This document shows, piece by piece, positions 1 to 6,299 of a DNA stretch of 11,290 bases. The first letter of the stretch is position 1. Every line of letters starts with the position of its first letter. Made by a program: the position numbers and the translations under genes. The notes under the pieces were generated by a model. That model made no database searches, was not told where the DNA came from, and saw only the letters and a program-made list of their open reading frames with translations. The stretch comes from Candidatus Heimdallarchaeota archaeon (GTDB lineage Archaea > Asgardarchaeota > Heimdallarchaeia > Heimdallarchaeales > Heimdallarchaeaceae): NCBI GenBank assembly GCA_023135215.1, contig JAGLTP010000632.1, forward strand, positions 1-11,290. Direction: 5' to 3'.

Positions 1-212
1 ATAAACCATTCAATAACAGGTATGTCGGTTTTATCGAAATAATCGTGTCTAAAAGCATCTATGCTGAAAACAACTATTCTTGATATCGTGTTTGCTTCAA
101 CTAGCGATGGTTGATTTAATTCTTCTACGTAACCCAAAATGGTGAAAGGGCTATAAATGACTAAGACTAAGAAAAAAATCATTACAATTACTTTATGTTT
201 CTTATTTTTCAT
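1..212 (-). CDS. N-terminal part of an alkaline-phosphatase-superfamily (type I phosphodiesterase-like) protein, cut by the window edge
   Basis: Reading the minus strand from an ATG at 212-210 gives 70 open codons to the window edge. Residues 1-3 are M-K-N, then a basic stretch (KKHK) and a hydrophobic segment at about residues 8-22 (VIVMIFFLVLVIYSPF) that looks like a signal peptide or membrane anchor. At about residues 51-60 comes VVFSIDAFRHDY, which fits the first conserved strand of the alkaline phosphatase/nucleotide pyrophosphatase superfamily (usually a hydrophobic run, then S-I-D-G-x-R-x-D-Y), where the Asp binds a catalytic metal. The rest of the metal site lies outside the window, so substrate and activity cannot be judged. 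The predicted anchor puts the catalytic domain outside the cell. An AT-rich stretch about 36 nt upstream could be a promoter. The gene follows a HAD hydrolase on the same strand, 91 nt away. The superfamily call is moderately sure. Confidence 0.6.
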   Translation of the reverse strand, partial: MKNKKHKVIVMIFFLVLVIYSPFTILGYVEELNQPSLVEANTISRIVVFSIDAFRHDYFDKTDIPVIEWF

Positions 213-303
213 AGAATTCACATACAGTTTATCTTACGAGTAATAAAATTTTTCGTGAAAATGTTGTTCAAGTGAACTTTTGTAAATTTAGCATATATCA
301 AAA

Positions 304-954
304 CTAAACAATTTCTAATATATCCTCAATATTCTTAATAATATAATCTGCTTCAATTTTCTTTCTTCTAGTTCCAGGAGCTCCTTCAGTCCCTAAATAA
401 ACAAATTCCATTTTCGCATTAATAGCAGTCTCAGCATCCACCCATGAGTCTCCAATAAATATTGTATTCGCTATTTTTTTATTGAATTTCTCCATGATAA
501 AGAATAAACCTTCGGGATCAGGTTTACAATTTTCAACTTCATCTCTAGTCAGAACAAAATCTAAGTAACTTTCAAGTTCGAATTTTTCTAATGCATAATC
601 AGTTAGTTTCCTTGAATTATTAGTGTATATAACGATTGTATGACCTAGTTTCTTCAATTTCCTTAGAGTTTCATGAGTATTTTGTGAAAGAAATGCTTTT
701 TCATACCCTTTCATTTCGTATTCTTCTACTAGAGACCATGCATTTTCAAAGAGATTACCAGTTGCATCCTTCTTATCTATAATCTCTACTAGTTCTAAGA
801 TGGTGTAAATTGTACTCTGAATCTGACGATATTCGTCTTCTTCAATCAGATTTTTTAGAATTAATCTTAATTCATCTCTAATTCCCATATAGTCTATATC
901 TGATTGTACAAGTGTTCCATCAAGATCGAATATGATAAGTGGTTTTTTTAGCAT
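304..954 (-). CDS. HAD-superfamily hydrolase (phosphoglycolate phosphatase-like)
   Basis: A 216-residue protein with all four HAD motifs in order: motif I FDLDGT (D10 nucleophile, D12), motif II YTNNS (T111), motif III lysine K144 in CKPDPEG, and motif IV GDSWVD (D169, D173). The helical segment at about residues 20-90, between motif I and motif II, is a small C1 cap. This is the usual length and layout of the Gph/PGP-like subgroup, which hydrolyses small phosphate esters in the cytosol. The exact substrate cannot be read from the sequence. The ATG start at 954-952 places D10 at the usual distance from the N-terminus. An AT-rich TATA-like element (minus-strand AATTTTAAC) lies about 27-30 nt upstream, consistent with a leaderless transcript. 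The gene is divergent from the TPR-like gene at 1071, across 116 bases. Confidence 0.88.
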   Translation of the reverse strand: MLKKPLIIFDLDGTLVQSDIDYMGIRDELRLILKNLIEEDEYRQIQSTIYTILELVEIIDKKDATGNLFENAWSLVEEYEMKGYEKAFLSQNTHETLRKLKKLGHTIVIYTNNSRKLTDYALEKFELESYLDFVLTRDEVENCKPDPEGLFFIMEKFNKKIANTIFIGDSWVDAETAINAKMEFVYLGTEGAPGTRRKKIEADYIIKNIEDILEIV

Positions 955-1070
955 AGTATAATCAAAAAAGGTTAAAATTACATTCTTAATAATTTATTGA
1001 ATGGTCTTTACATCAGTTATATTATAGGTAATTTTTTATTAGTTTCTTTAATACTTTATATGGTGCTTGT

Positions 1071-2294
1071 TTGACCGTTAAGATACCAGAGTTTCAATTC
1101 ATTCATTATGAACCTATTTACACTAACCCAAACGAGGTTTATGAGGAATTTTCTACAATTTTACAACAATTCAAAGAAGTAAGCGAGGATGATGTAAATT
1201 CAAAGGTTCTAGCTTACTTCTACGAAGGGATGCTTTACCTAATCAATGCAGATGTTTATTTCAAGAATAAAGATTATCCACAATCAATACAGAACTATGA
1301 GGAAGCTAACAAACTTATTGTTCGTTCTAGAGCATCTAGGGGGATAGAGGGAGACAGAATCTTCGATGAAATGATCAAGTGGGTTAATTACACAGAAGGA
1401 ATGAAACGAATCTGTGGTAGTTTTGTTGAGCAAGATCTAGATAATCAATTATCACTATTGAAAGAAAGCTATTCATTTCTTGATGAATTTTATCAAATAA
1501 GAAAGAAAGAAGAGAATTTTATAGATGAAAAAATTGCTCTTTCTAGAACAAATTATTCTAAATATCTTTTCAATAAAATCTATTCAAATAAATATGCAGA
1601 TAACACTAAGAAATACAAAAGATATCTTCTCAAAGCAAGAACTGAATTGATGAAAGCGAATTTCTTTTATCAGTCATTAGAAGAAGAGTTTGAAGAGTTA
1701 CAGAATTTAATAGATGAGATAACAAAACAACATATCGTTGTGAGAGCTGAATGGTTCTGGGATAGAGGTACTGAAAATATTGCTCTTAGTCAGTTTACTG
1801 AAGCGCTAAGATTTTTTGCAGTTGCTTCAAGATATTATGCAAGAGCAAGTGAAATATGTGAAAACTTCATGGAACAGAGGTTATATCTTGCTCTATCAAA
1901 GATTACTTCAGCAAGTCGCTTTGAAGCTGAAGCTAATGAATTATATAAACGGCAAGATAATCCCGAACAAGCAAGCAAAAACTTTCTCAAAGCTGTTGAG
2001 ATTGTAGACGTTGCGTTAGGTTTTCTAGCAACAATAAAAAACGAGATGTTAATCAATAATATGACAGCGCAGCGATCATTCTATGAAGGTCTTGCTCTTG
2101 AAACTGAAGGTATCTTCTTTTTTGACCAAGAGAATTTTAAAGAAGCTCTTACTAAATTTGAGTCAGCAATGAAAAAACTTAATGAAACACAGCAGAGTGC
2201 ATCTGAAGGTGGATTAGAGCAACTCTTAGAATTTGTTAGGTTAGCAAAAAGTGAAGTAGACGGATATATTTCCATGGCAAGAACAATGATTTGA
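1071..2294 (+). CDS. TPR-like all-helical protein of unknown function
   Basis: I do not recognise a named family. The 407-residue protein is predicted to be almost wholly helical, soluble, without signal peptide or membrane segment. Four stretches have the small/aromatic spacing of tetratricopeptide helix pairs: about residues 47-80 (a YFKNKDYPQSIQNYEEA core), 225-260 (FTEALRFFAVASRYYARA), 272-310 (ASKNFLKAVEI) and 333-370 (FKEALTKFESAMKKL). Between them, residues 110-220 are long charged helices that could be coiled coil. TPR proteins usually act as scaffolds that bind other proteins, and that is all that can be inferred. The start is uncertain. The frame has no ATG before residue 54, so TTG at 1071 is the only reasonable initiator. 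Nearby TATA-like runs lie at 1032-1040 and 1054-1061, but neither has the 27-30 nt spacing seen elsewhere here. The region after the stop is T-rich. Confidence 0.75.
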   Translation: MTVKIPEFQFIHYEPIYTNPNEVYEEFSTILQQFKEVSEDDVNSKVLAYFYEGMLYLINADVYFKNKDYPQSIQNYEEANKLIVRSRASRGIEGDRIFDEMIKWVNYTEGMKRICGSFVEQDLDNQLSLLKESYSFLDEFYQIRKKEENFIDEKIALSRTNYSKYLFNKIYSNKYADNTKKYKRYLLKARTELMKANFFYQSLEEEFEELQNLIDEITKQHIVVRAEWFWDRGTENIALSQFTEALRFFAVASRYYARASEICENFMEQRLYLALSKITSASRFEAEANELYKRQDNPEQASKNFLKAVEIVDVALGFLATIKNEMLINNMTAQRSFYEGLALETEGIFFFDQENFKEALTKFESAMKKLNETQQSASEGGLEQLLEFVRLAKSEVDGYISMARTMI

Positions 2295-2344
2295 AGAGTG
2301 GAATAAGCGAAAATCAATGCTTTATCATATTATTATTTTGTTAG

Positions 2345-2352
2345 TTTATATA
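2345..2352 (+). promoter_or_regulatory. TATA box upstream of a 33-codon ORF
   Basis: TTTATATA, with its first base 27 nt before the ATG at 2372. That is close to the 29-30 nt spacing of the clearest leaderless genes in this window (7392, 10664, 10795). It faces into a region with no conventional gene. Confidence 0.4.
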
Positions 2353-2371
2353 GGAAAGAAAGATTGTAATT

Positions 2372-2473
2372 ATGGCTAAAGGATGTAATGTTCTTGTAAC
2401 CTTTGCTGACCATATCTTCGATGGATTTTGGTCAAGGTATGAGAACATTGTTCACCTTTACCCCACTAATTAG
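2372..2473 (+). CDS. possible 33-residue leaderless small protein, unrecognised
   Basis: An ATG at 2372 opens 33 codons ending in TAG. The product begins MAKGCNVLVTFADH and ends IVHLYPTN, with one Cys, two His, one Trp and no clear domain. The only reason to list it is the well-placed TATA box 27 nt upstream, at nearly the spacing of genuine leaderless genes nearby. It could instead be the degraded 5' end of an old gene or a chance ORF over a non-coding transcript. No function can be given. Confidence 0.25.
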   Translation: MAKGCNVLVTFADHIFDGFWSRYENIVHLYPTN

Positions 2474-2481
2474 ACTAAAAT

Positions 2482-2490
2482 TGTATATAA
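2482..2490 (+). promoter_or_regulatory. strong TATA box in the intergenic region, before a G+C-rich segment
   Basis: TGTATATAA preceded by an A-rich stretch, one of the best TATA matches in the window. Its first base is 28 nt before an ATG at 2510, so transcription should start near 2510 on the plus strand. There the sequence turns abruptly G+C-rich. No annotated gene follows on this strand before the convergent gene that ends at 2816. Confidence 0.45.
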
Positions 2491-2650
2491 AGCGAACCGT
2501 AAGCACTCTATGAGTGTGGGCGGGGTAGGAGGGGATGTGGCGTCCCCATGATGTGCCATAGGTACTTCTAAAGAATTTGTACAAAATTCATGTCATGATA
2601 CAACTAATTCATAGAAAACCTTAAACTGTACAACGGAAAAGTTGCTTGAG

Positions 2651-2728
2651 GAATTCGCCCGTGACGAAACAACGGTCTCCGATTCTTCTGAATATGAATT
2701 GCGATGGGCGAACGACAGAGGCGAATTC
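2651..2728. repeat. 9-bp perfect inverted repeat with 60-nt spacer
   Basis: GAATTCGCC at 2651-2659 is mirrored exactly by GGCGAATTC at 2720-2728. A competing 7-bp pair, TTCGCCC at 2654-2660 with GGGCGAA at 2706-2712, uses the same left arm. It could fold as an RNA stem. It lies within the interrupted frame, so it may also be a by-product of repeated Glu-Phe codons. Confidence 0.4.
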
Positions 2729-2738
2729 TTCATTATAA

Positions 2739-2769
2739 TTTTAATAGAAAAAGCAGTTTTAATAGAAAA
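2739..2769. repeat. 13-bp direct repeat with 18-nt period
   Basis: TTTTAATAGAAAA occurs at 2739-2751 and again at 2757-2769. The period is exactly six codons in the interrupted frame, giving a repeated LIEK at its C-terminus. This looks like a small local duplication. Confidence 0.45.
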
Positions 2770-2776
2770 GTGTAAG

Positions 2777-2817
2777 AAATAAATGAGTTGAGATTTGTGC
2801 ACTCATGAGTTATTTTT
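2777..2817. terminator. possible bidirectional terminator or hairpin between convergent units
   Basis: ATGAGT (2783-2788) pairs with ACTCAT (2801-2806) around a 12-nt loop. AAATAA (2777-2782) and TTATTT (2810-2815) lie outside it, offset by a few bases, so T-rich runs follow the stem on both strands. ACTCATGAGT (2801-2810) is itself a 10-bp palindrome. The element sits just past the stop of the interrupted plus-strand frame and at the stop of the convergent membrane-protein gene. Archaeal termination mainly uses T-runs, so the role of the stem is uncertain. Confidence 0.3.
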
Positions 2818-4567
2818 AGTGAACTTTCTCAATAATTTCTTTCAATTTATAGAATGCTAACCTTCTGTAACCTGTTTGTGCAACAAGCCCATAAGTATTG
2901 ATTCCTCCAGTACTGTCCTGAAGAGAAACATAAACAAAACCATTCACTCTCTCATCATTTACACATATTTCCAAGATTCTTTCAATAGCTCCAGCTTGTA
3001 TTCTTTCACCGTACATTACAGGAGATAAACCAAACTCAGTTATCCAGAATTCTTTAGTTGAGTTTGTTAGTTGTTCTAAATAGAAGTTAATCTCATCCAA
3101 TTCTCTTCCATGAATGACGAAATAATCAAATCCTACGAAATCCAGAGTACTGTTTTCCCATAAAGGTGCAAAGACATTATTTTGCGGATCAAAATCATTG
3201 AAGGATAATTTTATACCAATTTTAGTGTCACTAGTGAGAGAATGAAGGTAGTTTGAAGTATCATTGATAACCGATACCCAAGTTTCAACTGTTTGAAGTT
3301 CTTTAAGAAAAGCTGAAGAATAACCAAATGGTTGAGGGTAAATCATCAAGAAGTCGGGATTGCATTCTTGGATTAGAGTGATTGATTGATTTTCCAAAGT
3401 TTCTGTAAACTCTGAAAAACTGACATTTTGATAGGTCCATCTGTTCAAGCTGTAACCATAGGCAGTAAGAAGCACTTTGAAGCCATTTGATTTTAATTCA
3501 TCAACAACTTCTTTAAATTCGACTAGACTTGAATCTAACAATTCTTGCCGAACATCTATTTTCACTGTAGATACCTGTAATTCTTTTAGATAATCCAACT
3601 CCTCTTGAAATTCTTCCTGAAAAGCTTCTAGGTAATCAGCAATATTAGTCACTGAATAGGATATAGAATCCAAAGCTGTTCCTATTTCAAAATCTGTTCT
3701 TAATGGAAAATTAGGTTGATATTTAGATGAAGTATAATCACTATATGAGTTCATTACACCAATACCTTGAAAATTATAAACCAATAGAAGAATCATTAAG
3801 ATTATAAATACTCCTTTTACCCCTCGATCTGTAAATTTTTTGAAGGATGAGAAAGCGGATTTCTTTTGATCGTCAGCTTCCTTTTCAACATCATCTAGAA
3901 AACGACTTCCTCTTCTTGGTTTCACTGCCTTCTTTTCTTTGGTTACTTCTTTGACCTCCTTTTGTTTTTCTATTCTCATTGGGATACAGAGAGGTATCAA
4001 TATGAGAGCAGGATAAGCATAATTTAATTGTCCACTGAATAAAAATGCTTGAAATATTGCATAACCAATAGAAGGCATTGCAATTATCCATTCAAGAGAT
4101 TTGGGGAAGAGTATTGCTGTTTCTGAAGCAATTTTGTTGAAGAATAGACAAGAAGTAAGGTAAGCTGTTATAGTTAGGAGAATGTTCATTATTCTTCTTG
4201 GCCAATACGAACTTCCTATTCCTACAAAGGAGAGGATAGTTACCGCTAAATTATGGATCAAAATTAGAAGACTTCCTACAAAACCTAGAATTGAAAGATC
4301 ACCAAATCCAAAAAAGAACAATAAGAAACTTCCTATGAAAATTAGAATACCAGATATAACATATAGATACATTTTTTCATATTCTTCATTCTTAAGAGAT
4401 AATTTTACAAATCCTTCATTTTTCTTGAAAAGATTAATCGTATTTCGGTATAAGAAATTGGATAGTTCTGTCAAAAAAATAGTTATTGGTCGAAAACTAA
4501 CTATAAAATTGAAAGTTATACTCATGATAGCTAAAACAAAAGCTCCTCCAAAACCTAACACGGACAT
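2816..4567 (-). CDS. polytopic membrane protein with extracellular glycoside-hydrolase-like (TIM-barrel) domain
   Basis: Numbered from the ATG at 4567 (583 residues). Residues 4-30 and about 65-197 are strongly hydrophobic and hold several membrane segments. Residues 198-249 form a very basic/acidic cytosolic linker (KEKKAVKPRRGSR region). Residues 251-265 (VFIILMILLLVYNF) are a final membrane helix. About 290-583 is an outside domain with the alternating strand/helix pattern of clan GH-A-like barrels: VSTVKIDVR (strand 2), GFKVLLTAYG (strand 3), PDFLMIYPQP (strand 4), KIGIKLSF, LDFVGFDYF, and EFWITEFG (strand 7) with E511 in the nucleophile position. Strand 4 ends Y-P-Q-P where active GH-A enzymes have N-E-P, so the acid/base Glu appears missing. 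It may be a carbohydrate-binding or altered-mechanism protein. A TTG start 9 nt further upstream (4576) is possible. I prefer ATG because a TTTAAA box lies about 33 nt before it. It follows the HAD gene by about 60 nt. No specific family is recognised. Confidence 0.7.
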   Translation of the reverse strand: MSVLGFGGAFVLAIMSITFNFIVSFRPITIFLTELSNFLYRNTINLFKKNEGFVKLSLKNEEYEKMYLYVISGILIFIGSFLLFFFGFGDLSILGFVGSLLILIHNLAVTILSFVGIGSSYWPRRIMNILLTITAYLTSCLFFNKIASETAILFPKSLEWIIAMPSIGYAIFQAFLFSGQLNYAYPALILIPLCIPMRIEKQKEVKEVTKEKKAVKPRRGSRFLDDVEKEADDQKKSAFSSFKKFTDRGVKGVFIILMILLLVYNFQGIGVMNSYSDYTSSKYQPNFPLRTDFEIGTALDSISYSVTNIADYLEAFQEEFQEELDYLKELQVSTVKIDVRQELLDSSLVEFKEVVDELKSNGFKVLLTAYGYSLNRWTYQNVSFSEFTETLENQSITLIQECNPDFLMIYPQPFGYSSAFLKELQTVETWVSVINDTSNYLHSLTSDTKIGIKLSFNDFDPQNNVFAPLWENSTLDFVGFDYFVIHGRELDEINFYLEQLTNSTKEFWITEFGLSPVMYGERIQAGAIERILEICVNDERVNGFVYVSLQDSTGGINTYGLVAQTGYRRLAFYKLKEIIEKVH

Positions 4568-4594
4568 GTTCTTCAATGTATAACTTCTAAAGCG

Positions 4595-4620
4595 TTTAAA
4601 TGTCTTACCATTTATTTATA
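4595..4620 (-). promoter_or_regulatory. TATA-like elements upstream of the membrane glycoside-hydrolase-like gene
   Basis: On the minus strand, TATAAATAAA (4620-4611) and ATTTAAAC (4601-4594) lie in the 50-60 nt gap after the HAD gene. The second is about 34 nt before the ATG at 4567. The membrane-protein gene could therefore be transcribed independently of the DegV-HAD pair. Confidence 0.35.
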
Positions 4621-4626
4621 TTCCTT

Positions 4627-5343
4627 CTAGATAAGATGGTCATGTAAATCTTTCAAAGAACCTTTGAAATCTGGCTTAGTATCTGAAGTAATTAGATCTT
4701 CATTCTCTGATGCGTTTTCAACTAAAAAGGTCTTGAAACCTTGTTTTTTTGCCCCCATATCTCTAAGACCATCGTTTCCTATTACAAGTGAGGATGAAGG
4801 ATCAGTATTTATTTTCCCTAAAATCTCAAACCAATATTTGTTGTTTAGTTTACAGAAATTACTATTTTCTGCATGAGTGATTAAATCAAAAAACTTCTGA
4901 GGAATCTCTCCCCATTCCATTCGTTTTTCTATTGCGATGAAAGGATAAACAGGATTCGTAGCTAGTACAACTTTTGCATTTGGATAACTGTCCTTAATAT
5001 CTTGTAAAAGAGGAATTGCTCCGTCCATTTGAGTTATTAGAGGTTTAATAGCATTGAAACCCGTTTGATAGAATTGCAGAAATCTACTTCTTATTTCGTC
5101 ACAGTTCACTTCAAATTTTGGACAGAAATCAAGAAGAAAATCATCTAAAGCAGTTGTGTTAGGATTATTGGCTTTTTCCATTACATCAGTTGAGCTGAGC
5201 AATTCCTTGTAGAAAATCTCAGGATTCGGAATCAAATCGATAAAAAATTGTGATGCTGCACCTAGGTAGGTTTTAATGAAAATCTGAAGATCAAAGTCTA
5301 TCAAAGTGCCATCTAAATCAAAAAGAAAAGCTTCATAGTCCAT
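4627..5343 (-). CDS. HAD-superfamily hydrolase
   Basis: A 238-residue HAD protein. Motif I is FDLDGT (D9, D11), motif II is ATNP (T129), the motif III lysine is K165 or K169, and motif IV is GNDGLRD (D191, D195). A helical C1 cap spans about residues 20-105. All catalytic positions are present, so a cytosolic phosphatase is expected; the substrate is unknown. It is clearly divergent from the HAD at 304-954 (different cap and motif IV). The ATG at 5343-5341 starts only 9 nt after the DegV stop, so the two genes are probably one transcript. DegV proteins bind fatty acids, and in bacteria they work with a separate kinase (FakA). No kinase is present here, and a link between the phosphatase and DegV is only inferred from adjacency. 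Confidence 0.87.
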   Translation of the reverse strand: MDYEAFLFDLDGTLIDFDLQIFIKTYLGAASQFFIDLIPNPEIFYKELLSSTDVMEKANNPNTTALDDFLLDFCPKFEVNCDEIRSRFLQFYQTGFNAIKPLITQMDGAIPLLQDIKDSYPNAKVVLATNPVYPFIAIEKRMEWGEIPQKFFDLITHAENSNFCKLNNKYWFEILGKINTDPSSSLVIGNDGLRDMGAKKQGFKTFLVENASENEDLITSDTKPDFKGSLKDLHDHLI

Positions 5344-5352
5344 TTTATCACA

Positions 5353-6237
5353 TCATGATTGATCTAAGAACTTATACTCAGTATCTAAACAGATTCCAAT
5401 GCAACCTGGTCCAGCATGAGTAACTATTGTCATTCCCACAGGACTTATTGAGATGTTGCATTCAACGGGTTTAATTTCCTCTTCTATGTATTTCTTTAAT
5501 AAAAGCGCTGAATCAGGATTTTGAGCATGCATAATGTAAGCATTAAATTTCTCAGGTTTACCTTTTTTCTCATAGACAGAAAGAAAAGATTCAATGACTG
5601 CTTTTTCATGTCCTTTTGCTGTTTTAATAACTTCCATTTTTCCATCAATGAAATTAATTACAGGTTTCATATCAACTAATTTAGCAATCCAATATTTCGA
5701 ACGGCTTAACCTTCCCCCTCGATGAAGATACTTTAAATCAGCTACAGTAAAACCAACCTCCAATGTATTTCTATACTTATCTAATTGCGAGATTATTGTT
5801 TCAGTTGATTTTCCTTGTTTAGCCAGTTCTGCAGCTTTTATTGCAATTACACCAATTGCAAAAGTAGCAAATTTCGAGTCATATATATGAATTTTTGCAG
5901 GATTATCAGTTTTCTTTTCGTACAGTCTCCTAGCATTAATTGCTGTATTGTAAGAACCTGAAATACTTGACGAAATTACTACATTTATTATTTCATCAAC
6001 CTCTTTTCCTAGCTTTTCAAACAATTCATATTGATGCTGTAATGTTGGATTTGCAGTTTGTGGATAAATCTCAGAAGAGTGAAATTTCTCATAGTATTCT
6101 TCCAGATTCAAATCAACATGTTCATAGAATACTTCATCACCAAATCTAATAACAGTAGGAACAATTGATAAATTGTATTCTCTGATGAATTCTTCTGAAA
6201 TATCTGCAGCACTGTCTGTCATTATCTTTACTGTCAT
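5353..6237 (-). CDS. DegV family fatty-acid-binding protein
   Basis: A 294-residue protein of usual DegV length with the family landmarks in order: VKIMTDSAAD at the N-terminus, YPQTANPT near residues 58-65 (the TSQPS-like lipid headgroup loop), VISSSISGSYNTA at about 87-99, IYDSKFATFAIG at about 118-129, LKYLHRGGRLSR at about 168-179, KPVINFIDGKMEV at about 191-203, and THAGPGCIG at about 273-281. Members bind a long-chain fatty acid between two domains. In bacteria (FakB) they present it to the FakA kinase. Whether this archaeal protein does so is unknown, and no FakA-like gene is visible. The ATG at 6237 is the only sensible start. It leads the HAD gene in a probable two-gene unit and has a TTTAAA box about 36-40 nt upstream with a palindrome just beyond. 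Confidence 0.93.
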   Translation of the reverse strand: MTVKIMTDSAADISEEFIREYNLSIVPTVIRFGDEVFYEHVDLNLEEYYEKFHSSEIYPQTANPTLQHQYELFEKLGKEVDEIINVVISSSISGSYNTAINARRLYEKKTDNPAKIHIYDSKFATFAIGVIAIKAAELAKQGKSTETIISQLDKYRNTLEVGFTVADLKYLHRGGRLSRSKYWIAKLVDMKPVINFIDGKMEVIKTAKGHEKAVIESFLSVYEKKGKPEKFNAYIMHAQNPDSALLLKKYIEEEIKPVECNISISPVGMTIVTHAGPGCIGICLDTEYKFLDQS

Positions 6238-6270
6238 AATAGAATCTATCTCAAAGAAAAAAGAGATGAA

Positions 6271-6277
6271 TTTAAAC
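6271..6277 (-). promoter_or_regulatory. TATA box of the DegV-HAD unit
   Basis: Minus-strand GTTTAAA, with its first base 40 nt before the DegV ATG, implying a leader of about 10 nt. It lies directly downstream of the 17-bp palindrome at 6283-6299, which would cover the BRE region. Confidence 0.4.
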
Positions 6278-6282
6278 TTTAC

Positions 6283-6299
6283 TTACTAAAGTTTAGTAA
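6283..6299. promoter_or_regulatory. 17-bp perfect palindrome, candidate operator of the DegV promoter
   Basis: TTACTAAA-G-TTTAGTAA: two 8-bp arms around one base. It sits just upstream of the TTTAAA box of the DegV gene, where a dimeric regulator could act on TFB/TBP binding. A second, overlapping pair, AAACTTT (6274-6280) with AAAGTTT (6288-6294), extends the symmetry over the TATA box itself. The palindrome also contains the stop codon of the DegV relic, so it may instead be a terminator-like remnant. No regulator gene is nearby. Confidence 0.4.

Larger units (their letters stand above)
2510..2782 (+). pseudogene. interrupted 90-codon frame (in-frame TGA and TAG) or structured RNA locus
   Basis: From the ATG at 2510 one frame runs to TAA at 2780-2782, interrupted only by TGA at 2549-2551 (codon 14) and TAG at 2612-2614 (codon 35). 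The last 55 codons are open and read like protein: an acidic, hydrophilic stretch (EEFARDETTV, SEYELRWANDRGEF) followed by a hydrophobic tail containing IIILIEK. I do not recognise the family. The first part (2511-2560) is 31 G/C out of 50 bases and can form two small hairpins: CACTC/GAGTG at 2504-2516 and GGGGA/TCCCC at 2531-2547. Possible readings are a small gene decayed by two nonsense changes, a transcribed structured RNA, or, much less likely, recoding at TGA (selenocysteine) and/or TAG (pyrrolysine). No SECIS-like element is obvious. Codon choice in 2651-2728 is richer in G+C than in the neighbouring genes. Confidence 0.3.

Noticed and set aside
2504..2570. tRNA, 5S rRNA, SRP RNA, RNase P RNA or C/D-box RNA in the G+C-rich island
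   Set aside because: No T-arm GTTCRA motif, no cloverleaf, none of the conserved SRP or RNase P cores. A C-box-like ATGATGT has no partnering D box (CTGA) at a suitable distance.
2593..2802. 69-codon open frame on the minus strand inside the intergenic region
   Set aside because: Its product is Ser/Phe-rich with no motif. It overlaps the plus-strand frame that looks more protein-like, and it lacks a well-placed TATA box.
2783..2815. SECIS element downstream of the interrupted frame that would support selenocysteine at the TGA
   Set aside because: The hairpin present is AT-rich and lacks the GAA/A internal loop and G+C-rich stem of archaeal SECIS elements.
4182..4583. 133-codon plus-strand frame opposite the membrane-protein gene
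   Set aside because: It is the antisense of hydrophobic codons. The product is Lys/Ile-rich without domain features, while the minus-strand reading has clear membrane helices and a barrel domain.
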